Shown in pieces: positions 23,498 through 34,157 of a DNA stretch of 64,000 nt. Both the position numbers and the translations under genes were made by a program. Within the stretch, counting starts at the first letter, position 1, and the number at the start of each line of letters is the position of its first letter. The notes below the pieces were generated by a model, which saw nothing but the letters and a program-made list of their open reading frames with translations, was not told where the DNA came from and searched no databases. Source of the DNA: Cycas panzhihuaensis (lineage: Eukaryota; Cycadophyta). The DNA lies in assembly GCA_023213395.1 (NCBI GenBank), contig CM041465.1:105965741-106029740 (forward strand), given 5' to 3'.

Positions 23498-23765
23498 TTA
23501 CGTTTTATACAAGCATGGCCTTTCCAAGAGTGCTGGATAGGGCATCGCTCCTTTTTTTGTTTCCATGATCGTGAAGTCAATTCTCACCACTATCCCTACC
23601 ACATTTACCTTGATGTCGGCCAATCTCCCCATTGGTCGTACCAATAGTTTGTTAGCCAATTTTAACGAATAGGTTGCTGCTTCCAGCTTCGGGCTTCCCA
23701 ATTTATGCCATGTTGAAGCTGGTAACATGTTCACTACTATGCCTCCATCAAAGATTACCTTGGGA
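23498..23765 (-). pseudogene. Element C: aspartic protease (broken)
   Basis: Retroviral-type protease. The active site is VIFDGGIVVNMLPASTW with the DGG at 23,741-23,749, followed by KLLVRPMGRLADIKVNV and VRIDFTIMETKKGAMPY, ending near RPCLYKT. DGG in place of DSG/DTG is common in plant gypsy relatives. The frame is open for 78 codons downstream of the active site. Confidence 0.75.
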
Positions 23766-24340
23766 ATGTTTCTCCTAAGACTGTCATGGTTACCATTGGA
23801 TCCATATCAAATGATGGTATGATTTGCTTCAGACTCTTGGTGATTCCCTACTATAACACTCCTCCTTTGATCTAATCGATAACTTAGCATAGAGGAATGG
23901 TCAACTATAGCTGCTTTACCAAATTTTCCATTAATAGCAATATTCTAGGAATATCCTCTACTGGCAATCCTTTAAAAAGTTCCTCCATTTGCACCATTTG
24001 GGGCTTCACCTTAGATTATTCTAGTAGATTTTCTTGTTCCTTTTGTTTATTCTTTTATACATAGACATATTTGGTCTCTGGTTTACCTATTGGTAATGCA
24101 TTCTCTTCCCAGACTAGGCCATCTAATACTTGTTTTGCTTTTCTGTATCGATCCATTTCTATCGATGGATCCGGATATCCTTCACTCAATTTCTCTTTCT
24201 GTTTGTTTTGTAGTTTGACATTTTTTGTTTCTAGTATGATTGTCATTAGGTTGGTCACTTTGGCCTTTCCTTTATAATCTTCTATTTTATGGTTGCTTGG
24301 ACCATAGTTATTACATACGAATGACTTCTGTTCGTATTCT
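23766..24340 (-). pseudogene. Element C: gag-protease linker (broken)
   Basis: Charged linker with a 67-codon frame (24,258-24,055), followed by decayed sequence with several stops up to the protease. No domain is recognised. Confidence 0.45.
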
Positions 24341-26013
24341 TATTTTGTTGGGCATTCTGACTTCTAGTGCCCGAACTATAGACAGATGAGGCATCTACCC
24401 ATTGGTGGTTTTTTCCTCGAGGGTTCTGGTGCGCCTCTCGTTATATAGACATTTCGAGGTGGGTTGCCTCCCCTTCCCCTACCTCATCCTCTGAAGGCCT
24501 TTCCCCTGGGATTGTAGAAACAATCCTTAGTTGTATGCATATCAACGTCGCATATATGGCACCATCTCTCTTATTGGTGCAATGCACTATTTTTTAAATT
24601 CAAGCCACACTCCTTAGTGGTATGTGAATTTTCTTCATAAATTTGGCACCATTTGGTTACTCTTCCAACATGGTTCTTCTTTTTTGGTGTTTCTTCTTCT
24701 TTTCGATTATTTCTAATTTTTAATCTAGCCACCTCTTTTCTTAATGCTTCCAGCTCTGATTCCTCTTTTGCTATCCCTACCTGGCAGAAGGGTCAGTTGT
24801 ACTGATTTTGCTTCAATTCTTTAATCTCATCTTGTAATTTCAGTAGTAAGGAGTCTTGTTCCCCTACCTGTGCATCCATCTCTATTTCAAAATCTAATGC
24901 TAAATCTTGGGCATTCTTAAATGATTTCAGTGGATGAGCATGCATCATGGCTCGTAATTTTTCATTTAACCCTCTTACAAAGTAGTTTTTCATATTGTGA
25001 TCTGTTATTGTCTCATTAATCATGCTGGCCGCAATGATTTTCATTCTGCTAATGTAGGTTAGGACATATTCTCCCAGCCTTTGTCTGATTTCTCTTAATG
25101 CGATTTCCACTACTTTATTACTGTGAAATTTTTGAAATCTTTCTTCGAATGCTTTCTTAAGCTTTTCCCATGGCTCATTTTTATTTGTTTCCTTGTACCA
25201 CGCCAAGGGTACTCCTCTCAATGTACAGGCAAACTGTGCTTTGATTTTGTCTTCATCTGTGATCTTTTTTACATCAATGAGATTCTGAAATAGATACACA
25301 TGCTTTGCTACATTTGAAGTATCATTAAAAATCAGTTTTCCAAAGTCCCTATAGTCATCTATTTTAGGAGATTACAACTGTCCCCTACTTGGTGGTGATT
25401 TTTCCTTTCTCCCTTCCTTCGGGGATGCACTAGGAGTGCCCACCACTGTATTATCTTTCCCAAATAGCAGATTCTTGAATGGAGTTTTAATGTGTATAGG
25501 TTCCACTACTCCTGGAACTTGTATAGTCAATGGTGTCACTGTAATATATGATTGATCAGATCCCCTTTTTCTTGAATCTTTGAAAAGCTATCTCATTAGG
25601 TTATTCTCCCAATATGTTGAGGGACCTTCATCTGCCTTCTTTTCACTGTCACTTAGGTCCTTCGGACTATCCTCCACTAGTATACTTCTCTCTTTTAAGG
25701 TTTCTTGATGTTTATCATCCACTTTTAGTTTCCCTTCAATCTCCAGGCTAAACAAATCATCTCTGATTGGGGCTGGTGTCAATACCATACGTTCGCCATT
25801 AGTTCCTTCTTCTTGAGGTGTCTGGGCTCCACTTGCCTCAAATCCTTCAATGGACTATCCCTTAGTCTCATTGTTCTGTGAACTTAATCACCTCACCCTT
25901 TGGAGTTTTGATTCCTTTGACCATCTTAGTGCCCTTTGTCTGCTGGTCTCCTTTTCCTTGGGTGAAGTATCCTTCTGGGGCTCCTCCAACCTTGAAGGCC
26001 TCTTAGGTGGCAT
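24341..26013 (-). pseudogene. Element C: gag with three zinc knuckles (broken)
   Basis: Start chosen at 26,013 (MPPKRPSRLEEP), and the same frame runs through the Gag core. That core includes VYLFQNLIDVKKITDEDKI and LRGVPLAWYKETNKNEPWEK at about 25,300-25,130, then RQRLGEYVLTYISRMK. A basic linker leads to three knuckle motifs. WCQIYEENSHTTKEC near 24,610-24,655 has one Cys changed to Tyr, and WCHICDVDMHTTKDC near 24,515-24,560 is intact. The third, at 24,352-24,393, is an exact C-x2-C-x4-H-x4-C with two in-frame TAG codons. Knuckles bind packaged RNA. Few stops occur before 24,700. Confidence 0.82.
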
Positions 26014-26153
26014 TGGAAGGTCCCCTGGCTACCGGTGGCTTAGTTACAGCCCACCATCACGATGGTAGCCAGGGTCCTCTACCCTTTACACATTCTTTTC
26101 TTTGAAACGCCTAGGCCCTGTCCCTCCTCAACGGACGTAGGCAATAGAACCAA
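26014..26153 (-). mobile_element. Element C: leader and presumptive primer site
   Basis: Short leader between 5' LTR and gag. Next to the LTR the minus strand reads TTGGTTCTATTGCCTACG. The typical arrangement would be TGGTATCAGAGCC. The shared TTGG and GCC suggest a mutated tRNA-Met site, but the match is weak. Confidence 0.45.
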
Positions 26154-26994
26154 TGTTGATTGCTAGGGGATCTTATTATACTTACAAGATACCTCTTTCA
26201 CTTGTCAAGGTTACACAGTGCTATAGTCTAGTTCAGGATATCGCTAATATGGTCATTCACATACATTCCACATATATTTCATAGAATTACACCACAATGG
26301 TACATAGCAGTATAGAAATCAATACATACTCAACAATTCATCATCACAACACAAAGAATACACCACTTTCTATGTAACTCTTCCTTTTATTAAGTAATCA
26401 AGTCAATTACACAGAGACTGGAATGCATTCCTAAGCATTCCAGCAACATACATTCCTTCTGTTACATATGTGTACCTAGATGGTACTTATCATACAGTGC
26501 TGCTCCAATTGGCTGACATACGTGCTGGCTTTTGCATCTTTACGTACCCATGATAATCGACTCTCACCCTAACCTGGTGGTTCATGCATACCTCCTTAAG
26601 TACTTATATTGGTACCTTTTAGCTGAAGGGTTATGACTACCTGTCATAACTGTACCCCTTCAGTCATACGTACCCATTCATTAAACACTTGTTTAGGTAC
26701 TTAATTAATTATCCTTTATATCCGTATGTCCATACGTACGTCTTGCAGCTCAATAGGCCTTCACTAGTCCCTTTGAGTCATGCGTACCACTTCCACTCAG
26801 TTCCATTCTGCCGTTGGTACATATCTATCATACGTACATGTTCTAGGTACATACCTATCATACGTACCCAGAATGCTGATTTCTCTGTCATTTTGCCTCG
26901 TGTGTACCTCCGTATAGTCCGTACCTGCATAACTCAGGTTACTTGACCTACCTCTGGTCCTCTCATAGCCATAGGATCATTTTAGACTCCAACA
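26154..26994 (-). mobile_element. Element C: 5' LTR (841 bp)
   Basis: Pairs with 16,350-17,215. Dense in GTAC and TACGTA cores at about 26,720-26,900 (CATACGTACG, GTACATATC, CATACGTACC). The open 85-codon plus frame here is an artefact. Confidence 0.88.
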
Positions 26995-27280
26995 CCCAAG
27001 AGTAGAAAAGGGCCGTGGAAATGAGTCTAGAATGGAAAAACGAGCCAAACAAGTATAAACTCAGGCATGCATGGGTGTGGCACACAAAACGAGATAGAAG
27101 GGCCCTGCAGAAAGGTGCAACGATGAGGTGCCATAAATGCATTTATGATAGAGGGAAAAAAGGGCATCAAAAGGGTACAATGGGCAACAACGCCAGAAGA
27201 CAAAGGTGATCAGAGAAATGGGATGGCCCAACTACCGTCATGAGACCAAAACGGAGGTAGTGCCCGTCAAGGCCCCTGCC
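26995..27280. other. Element B: internal stretch upstream of the antisense gene
   Basis: B resumes after C, starting with the target duplication CCCAA. No coding signal. The stretch lies just upstream of the TATA box at 27,281 and may hold the upstream promoter of the antisense gene. Confidence 0.5.
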
Positions 27281-27290
27281 TATATAAGGA
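27281..27290 (+). promoter_or_regulatory. TATA box of the antisense gene in element B
   Basis: TATATAAGG in GC-richer surroundings (CCTGCCTATATAAGG), about 170 bp before a first ATG (27,449) and 680 bp before the main ORF. It is oriented on the plus strand, opposite to B's gag. Assigned by sequence only. Confidence 0.5.
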
Positions 27291-27448
27291 AATTCAATAG
27301 AAAATGAATTCATTTTCACTGGCTCTCGTGAGAAACCAGAGCCATTTCCTTACGCAGCGGAGCGCCACCCGATTTTGGAGGCACACAGGGGGAGATCAGA
27401 CCATTGGATCTGAGCACTGAGAGAGCCAGTAGGATTAGCAAGACGTGA

Positions 27449-29857
27449 TGGCGACAACGAGACTAGATCTAGTGAGTAGATCTTACGAAACCTATCATGT
27501 TTTAAAGTTTTAAATTCAGTGATTTTTGTTGATTTTTAGGTAGTTTTTGTATCCCATAAGGGCAGATGATGGCCTCTCGGAGTCTGAATTGGACTCAGAA
27601 AGAGGGGGGACCTGGGCATTAGGGAGCCCTGGCCCCGGTGGGCCCCACGGGGTCCACCCAAAGGATTTTTTTTAATTTTTGGGGCAAAAACCCCCTCTTT
27701 TGGGGGGGTGCTGTTCATACCGTGGCAAAGATTGTGGTGCTGCAATCTTTACTGCGGGGCCCCGATCACCGCAGGACTCAAGTTAAACTTTGCGGTACCG
27801 CGAAGTTTAGCGTGGTACGGAGGTAGATCTACAGAAAAAAGAAGATGAGGGGCCATGATGCCCCAAATCTCAAGTAAAAAGAGCTAGGAGATAGCCAGGA
27901 AGATAGAAGACTGACATAGACTTGATTTTGATTAGTTTGTGATGTTGGTAGGCTGTTCTCATGGTGGATAACCGCGAGAACATAGGTATGGCGATGTTGA
28001 GCTATATAGAGATGATGTCCAGAGAGGACAAGGGGATTTTGCAGAGGTATGGCCTGTTCAAGGCCCTGAAGACACCTCAGCTCACATCAGATCATAGGCT
28101 ATTAGTTGATATTATATCTCACTAGGACAGGAGGAGGCATGTTTTCCACCTACCCTAGGTGGGGGATGTGATGGTAATGCCGAGGAATATATGGTAGATT
28201 TTGGGAGTACCAGTGACTGGGAGGCCGATGACACTCAGAGCGCTGCCTAGCAATGAGGTAGCACATCGGGAGGCAGTAACATTTTTTATAGGGACAGATA
28301 GGTAGGAGAGGAGAGGAGTCCCTCTCTAGACGATGGTGATGTCCAAGATTCCTCAGGTGAGGAAGCTTATTACATTATACATTCTGTTCTAGGTTTCCCA
28401 GAAACAGAACTATAAAGACATCCCTGAGGGATGGATGGATGTAGTGCGCCACTGTGAAGCAGGCGAGAGGATGGACTGGGCCACCCTGATAGCAGTGAAC
28501 CTCGTCACACAGCTTGATACTATTAGGACAACCGATAAAGGAGGACTATCATATAGCACATTATTACAGTGCTAATTTTTTGATCACTTCGGAGCAGTGG
28601 CACCAGTGGGGGGACCACACCCCATTGCAGAGTGGGCCCCGATGGTCCACATATGGTAGACTAGACTTAGAGGGACAGAGGATTAGGCCCATGTCTGGCA
28701 CTCAATGGAGGTGACATCGCTAGACCTCCTCACCATGACAGATTATGTGGCAGATCCATATAGAGCAGTGAGGTGGGACAACGACGACGACGCAGGCAGA
28801 GCAGGGATGCTCCCAGGTGACAATGACAATGACGATGATAATGATGGAGGAGATGGGGCCAGCCCATCACGGCCTGCAGAAGAGGTAGGTCCATCAGGGA
28901 CAGCAGGAGGAGCAGCAGGACCATCCAGGACTGCCAGAGGAGAGGCAGGCCCATGAGGGGCTGTAGAGGAGAGCAGGGGGCTAGTGACGAGGGCCCGCAG
29001 ACTACAGATCATGAGGAGATTCAAAGAGGTGACAGCTGAGCTAGTCCTGATGAGGAGAGAGGCCCAGGCAAAGGTGGTACCTAAGGAGGAGGTACCAGCA
29101 GCTGGCAGGGAGCCGGGAGGAGAGGTCATCACATGAGAAGAGGAGCTAGTGGCCATGACAGGTGAGGCCTAACCCTTTCCTCAGTTATTTAATAACCAGA
29201 TAGATGGTTTGATTTGGTTTTATTTTGGCATATAGTTGGATCTATACTGACACATAGTATGTTGGATTTGCAAGTACTACAGAGGTTAGGTGGTTGGTAG
29301 AGGCTATGGTAAGGGAGATGTTCTCTCAGGTGTATGCAGAGGGGCAACCACCCATCTAGGCAGAGGATGCACCTAGATCGACAGGTGCACACATGGCGGC
29401 ATTCGCCCCATTGGCAAGGGCAAGAGACATCTGGGCTGCAGAGTCCCAAGAGTACATGGCATTCAGAGGACAGATGCAGCGGGAGTTGGATGAGGCTAGG
29501 GGCGAGCGAGACGCATTACAGAGATAGGTACAGGCTCTAGAGGCTTAGGGCGGAGCAGGTGGAGACACAGGGAGCATGGTCTAGATAGCAGTACTAGAGG
29601 AGCATCTAAGAGGAGTGGAGAGTGAGAGAGATCGTATCCAGGCCAGATACGATCAACTGGTAGACCAAGTGGCATTAAGGTTGAGTAGGAGCAGGACGCA
29701 CAGCCACATGACAGCGTCGATCCTGAGACGGCCACGTGATGAGGGGAGCGAGGTAGGGAGCTCACAGAGGCCCAGGAGGAGCCTCGGAGGGATGTGGTTC
29801 CTAGGAGAGGGATTACACAGGCCAGGAGATGGTACCCCAGGAGCGGGGCAGCAGTAG
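27449..29857 (+). pseudogene. Antisense spliced gene with plant-mobile-domain-like region in element B (broken)
   Basis: Main ORF from ATG at 27,961 in one frame to 29,161. GT-AG intron 29,162-29,282 (donor ACAG|GTGAGG, acceptor CTACAG) joins it in phase to a second exon reaching the stop at 29,857. A 5' leader intron (about 27,470-27,951) is possible. The early part reads VFHLP ... VGDVMVMPRNIW ... ILGVPVTGRPMTL, matching the plant mobile domain pattern FHLPxGE ... LEDV ... LGLPVxGxPV. Next come an Asp/Asn run, a Gly/Ala/Pro repeat and a coiled-coil end rich in Glu/Arg. About 14 stops, nearly all TAG one transition from CAG or TGG. Opposite strand to gag. Antisense ORFs between pol and 3' LTR are known in Tat-lineage elements, and such domains occur in host proteins and transposons. 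Confidence 0.68.
27712..27823. repeat. GGTACCGC palindrome cluster, internal copy in B
   Basis: A block with GCGGTACCGCGAAGTTTAGC resembles the cluster present once in each LTR of this family (2,167-2,237; 14,764-14,835; 36,221-36,291; 38,563-38,631), including the following purine-rich segment. It lies in the 5' leader or intron of the antisense gene, so part of that gene's leader may be LTR-derived. Confidence 0.6.
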
Positions 29858-30475
29858 AGTAGGACACATGTATTTGATTTTGGTAGGGAAGAGCACGGGC
29901 CTCTAGGGGGTCATATATAGACTCATATGATTGTACCCCCCTGGCAAGGACATCGGCTTCCCATATGTACGATGTAACATATGATTTTGGTGTATATATA
30001 TAGACGGGGCAATTAGTGCCCTATTTTGATATGTGATGGTGTGTATATCATGTGCGACAGATGACATGTATGTTTTGTTATGTATGTTATAGATGTTTTG
30101 TTATATGATGGACGTATTTCCTTCCATGCATGGCCATATATCTAATAGGAGCACACACGTCCACTATGAGTAGAGATGATAGAGAGGTGTGAGGTTAGAA
30201 ATAGAGCAATACACATGTCCATGGAGGAGCATAGTGGGACATGCGAAGGAAACAACAGGCAAGAGAGAGGAGTAACGGTACTCCAAAGCATCGTCCTAAC
30301 TGGGGGATGCCCAAATAGGAAGATAAAAGGTCCCAAGAGGATAGGGGAACATGGGCTCCGCGAGAGGAACCAGGAAGAAACGAGAGAAGCCATCTTAAAT
30401 TGCCATTCCACCCATGGTTGGGAGAAATAGGAGCAACTTAAGATGGTAGTTTAGGCTCATTTCAGAGCGTAAAGA
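29858..30475 (-). mobile_element. Element B: 3' region shared with element D
   Basis: Aligns with D at 4,071-4,735 (for example GGTAGTTTAGGCTCATTT). It lies between the stop of the antisense gene and the collapsed pol region. No coding content. Confidence 0.7.
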
Positions 30476-31221
30476 GAGAAAAATGTGTGGCTAGACCCCA
30501 TAAGGGCAGGGGTAGTCACACGCAAGATAGGAGATAGGTGATGAAGGGTAGGCCTAATGTGGCTAGGCCTACCAATAAACTTGCTATGGTTGAAACCAGA
30601 TGAGTGCAATGGACCTGGCACACGATGGATCATGTGGCAAGGTTGCATTTGAGTAAGAGTGGCTCTAGTCCTAGATAGGGATTTAGAGCACGAAGAAGAA
30701 GTACCTCTACGAGTGGTTCGTCAATGCGGGTACCTACATGAAACTGCTCGGGGAGACTGAGGAGGTGAAATAAGTGGCTGGTTAAGGACCAGCGGCTCGG
30801 GGGCTAGTGTGGAATGAAGAGAAGTAGGAATATCTGACTGAGATATCCCCCTAGGTGCTCATGAAACTAGGGTGACACGTTGAGGAGAGGGCTCGTAACC
30901 CTCACTATCCGACTCGGAATCACGCATGATGGCTAAGTAACTGTAACCACCTATACCAATAGGAGCAAACTTGACTAGGTTTGGCTCATGACATGGCATA
31001 GGGTCTGACTAATGAAGGTTGGTCTCCTGAAACAAGGGCCCCACAGAAGGGGTAGCCTCCTCAAGATCACTATCTTCATCATCGAAGACAGCCTGGCAGG
31101 CTAGATGAGAGGTGTGAGATGACATAGGCTCACGGGTGAAAACTTTAACTCATCCTTCATGGACAAATTTAAGTTGCCCCCAATGCATAGAGCAAATTTC
31201 CCCCATTTGGTTGAGCCATGG
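30476..31221 (-). pseudogene. Element B: pol collapse point and protease-RT linker remnant
   Basis: Similarity to D's post-integrase sequence ends near 30,475. Similarity to D's protease-RT linker (around 8,680-8,760) is recognisable by about 30,900-30,970. RT, RNase H and integrase, about 3.6 kb in D, are absent. The stretch between carries weak, decayed linker sequence only. Confidence 0.65.
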
Positions 31222-31656
31222 TCAGCCCAACAAGAGGTTATACTCCACATCGATATCGAGTACAACAACTTCGACATAAATAATTTTCCCTCCTAAGGTG
31301 AGGGAAAGGGAGACTGTCCCTAAAGGGAACTTCTTAGTCCCATCATACCCTTGGCATTTCCAAGGGACAGACTCAAGAGCTATTATGCCTAGCTCCTTGA
31401 GCATATGCATAGGTATACCGTTAATCGAAGAGCCATTATCTACAATGGTCCTCTTTATGATAAAATCAGGTGTGCCAATAGTAATGACAAATGGGTAATG
31501 CAAAAGCTTCTCACGCTTACTGGGAGATGGGAGATCTTTGGGATCAAATAAGATGACAGGTGATCCATGGGAGGTAACACTTACCACATAGATGGAAGCA
31601 TCTTGTTGGCCAAGAGCTTCAAGAAGAAGAGCACATTGCTTAGGGCAGATTCTCAA
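31222..31656 (-). pseudogene. Element B: aspartic protease
   Basis: A 144-codon open minus frame. The active site is TIVDNGSSINGIPMHMLKEL, then PWKCQGYDGTKKFPLGTVSL and LDIDVEYNLLLG, after which a stop replaces the next codon of the YNLLLGRPW signature. This is the best preserved pol domain of B and closely matches D's protease (about 8,920-9,230). Confidence 0.8.
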
Positions 31657-31689
31657 GACTCCATCAAGGACATCCCCACAACGACGGTA

Positions 31690-33950
31690 TGAAGCTCGTC
31701 AATGATAGAGAAAGGCCTACCCTTCGTAGGTTGGGTAAGCGCCCTTCAAAAATTATAACGGCTAAGGCATACGAGAATAGTCTTGGGAAGCACAGGGGTT
31801 TATGGAAGAGAAGTTTCCGGAAGAGGATCAAGATGAGATGTGGACGAAGAGGCACTGGTGGCCTCTTTAGCGGCTTGAGACCGGGTTAAGGCATACAACG
31901 GAGTGGTCTCAAGCAATTGGACAACCTTCTTTCCCTTGTTACGGGATTGCGAAGGCGAAGGAGCATGGCAGTCAGGGGAACGCGAAGAGGATGATAAACC
32001 TCGTGCACCCTTCCCTCTACCGTGCGAAGGACGAGAATAAGAGGATCTACCCTAGTTCCAGTTGTTTCTTTGTTGAGCGTTGTGATCACGCTCCCCATGT
32101 TTAGGGAACAGATCCTTATGAACGGGTTGATCGAGATTGGGCCTTGATGCCCCTCTGGGAGACGAATCACGTGGTGGGGCATCATGAGGGTGCTGCACCC
32201 AATAATACGAGTCATCATGAAAGCATTCCCCGTGGACGGAGCACCACTTCTTCTCAAGTGGAGGGTCAGCTTTCCTCGCTTGAGAAGGTTGGGTATTACC
32301 CCCTTTGGGGGGAACGGTATGAGAGGCTTATTGAATTAGTTTGTTGGAGGTTGGCAATGAAGGGGTTTGGAGTTTAAGCTCCTTCATCGTGTGCTCGAAT
32401 GAGCGTATGGTGGAAGTAAGGGGGTCTAAAGTCATCTCAGTCGAATGAGAAGTAGACCTGGTGGGTTATGAAGGTTTAGTTTCCTTGGCTGGGGGAGGCG
32501 CCTCACGGTATTGTGAGGGCTTAAGAGGCCTCTTAAGTCTGGCTTGGATCTCAATAGCCTCAAACACTAAGCGTTTCGCGATCACAGAGTCGCACGTGGT
32601 TGCCCCCATTTTGAGGACTTCCACATGTACTTCAGGGCAAAGTGCATTAACGAAAAACTCTCTCTTCAACTCCTCGGGCAACATGGCCTTAATGGAGTGA
32701 AGGAGGTCATCGAATCGTCTCACAAAGTCATGATTTATTTCATTATGACGTTATTTGAGTGAGAGGAGAGATTTCATTCTGCTCTCGAATGGACGGGCTA
32801 TATCAAAGTAGTTGATGAATTCATCCACCAATTGTTGGAATAAAAAGATAGAGTGGGCAGGGAGACGGTAGAACCATTTAAGGGTGTCACCCTGTAAGGA
32901 TCATGGAAACAGTTTCATTAGGATATGGTCGTAAGCCCAGTAATCTATACACGTCATAGAAAAACTACATACGTGTTCAACTGGATCTTGTGACGAAGTT
33001 CCATTGAATTTGGAAACTTCAAGAGGGTGAGGTGGTAGATTAGTCCTTAATGACTCAATAGATAGTGGCGTTGACCTATAATCCATGAACGGACGTGCTC
33101 TTACATGGGCCATAGGGTCAACGAATGACAATGAGCAAGGAATGGATGGGGGTGGTAAACCCATACCTCCTTAGAGAAATACCCCTTGTTGGAAGGGGGC
33201 TTGAGGATAAATGCCATGGAAGAGAGGTATATTCCCTTGTGAAGGCATAGTGAAAGAAGTCATGCTAGATGGTAGAAATGGAGGGTGCGGGATTGGATTC
33301 TACCCATATGGGCCACCTGTAGATGGTGCAACCCCATATGGGTGTAACAGGTCCACCCCGTAAGCTGGAAGATGGTTTCCCTTACCCCGGCCCCAAGGTT
33401 GAGATGCATAACCCAGGGGTAAGTAAAGGAAATGACCACTGGATGGGCTTTGAACATATGTGGGAGCGGGTCCCACATAGTTAGTGGTAATAGTACTAGT
33501 AGGACCTCTAGGTCTATTAGGGAACGTATGTGCCACACTTGAGAGTGGCACATTCGCTTGGCTTGAAAAATGCATGCTAAACCCAAGCTGGGGAAAAGAT
33601 ACACTACAAACAGGTCTTGAAGAACTAGGACCATGGCTAGGAATAAAGGGTGCAACACTTGTCCCTGAAGTAGGTGTAGACACAGCATGGGACGCGTGTG
33701 TATGGACGGAAGGATTATTTGTCGTAGGAGATGTAGGTACGGATGAAGAAGGTGCCCTACCATGTAAGGCTTCTTCAAACCACTTGGGACGTGGTTGAAG
33801 GCAAGTTGCTTGGAAGTACTCACTGATAGCTTCAATCACGTTGGCAGGAGGGGTATCATCATAACCATACGAGGTCGATGGAACCTTAAACGGCAGAGAC
33901 CCCTCAGAATCTGACAACGGAACTGAATGATACGATGGGTCTTCTAACAA
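31690..33950 (-). pseudogene. Element B: gag (broken)
   Basis: Starts MLEDPSYHSVPLSDSEGSLP at 33,950 and keeps one frame with a few stops to about 32,470. The first 216 codons are Ser/Pro/Thr-rich. The Gag core follows at about 33,050-32,530 (HPLEVSKFNGTSSQDPVEHV, DEFINYFDIARPFESRMKS, NALCPEVHVEVLKMGATT). The knuckle WCSVHGECFHDDSYYW near 32,225 matches D's C-x2-H-x4-H-x4-C, but its last Cys has become Tyr. A frame shift separates gag from protease. It is better preserved than D's gag, in keeping with a younger insertion. Confidence 0.78.
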
Positions 33951-34157
33951 CGGCGGCAGACCTCGTAAGCAGTGCGAGAAATGTCGTATGCAATGCCTTT
34001 ATAAATGTTATTAGCAGAGAGAAAAGGGTATGAAACAAACACGTTGGGGGTTGCCCAACTGAAAAGTAAGTCAAGGGGATCGCCTAAAAGCAAGAACACC
34101 AATAGGAAGAAAAGCGAAACTAGTTCCCTTACTGGCAGTCCCCAATATGGTCGCCAG
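33951..34157 (-). mobile_element. Element B: leader with tRNA-Arg-type primer site
   Basis: The primer site lies at 34,139-34,156. The minus strand reads TGGCGACCATATTGGGGAC, starting one base after the LTR. From memory of plant tRNA-Arg the first 16 bases match at about 14 positions. Confidence 0.7.

Larger units (their letters stand above)
16350..26994 (-). mobile_element. Element C: Ty3/gypsy retrotransposon with GTAC-rich LTRs
   Basis: 10.6-kb element with two similar LTRs starting TGTTGA and ending CTCCAACA. Flanks are CCTAG (16,345-16,349) and CCCAA (26,995-26,999), two transitions apart, a decayed 5-bp duplication. In minus sense the order is gag with three knuckles, protease, a linker with Gag-like modules, RT, RNase H, integrase, a tandem-repeat spacer, and an extra ORF. 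Each domain is recognisable but carries stops. The place of a primer site, next to the right LTR (26,133-26,153), reads TTGGTTCTATTGCCTACG, a poor match to initiator tRNA-Met. C differs from D and B in every domain, so it is another lineage. Confidence 0.88.

Noticed and set aside
28730-29156. Minus-strand frames of 74 and 137 codons across 28,730-29,156
   Set aside because: They are mirror frames of the GC-rich, low-complexity part of the antisense gene, which has the supported frame and splice phase on the plus strand.
33260-33835. 191-codon minus frame overlapping B gag
   Set aside because: Shifted frame of the gag start; the 33,300-33,950 frame aligns with D's gag and continues into the Gag core.
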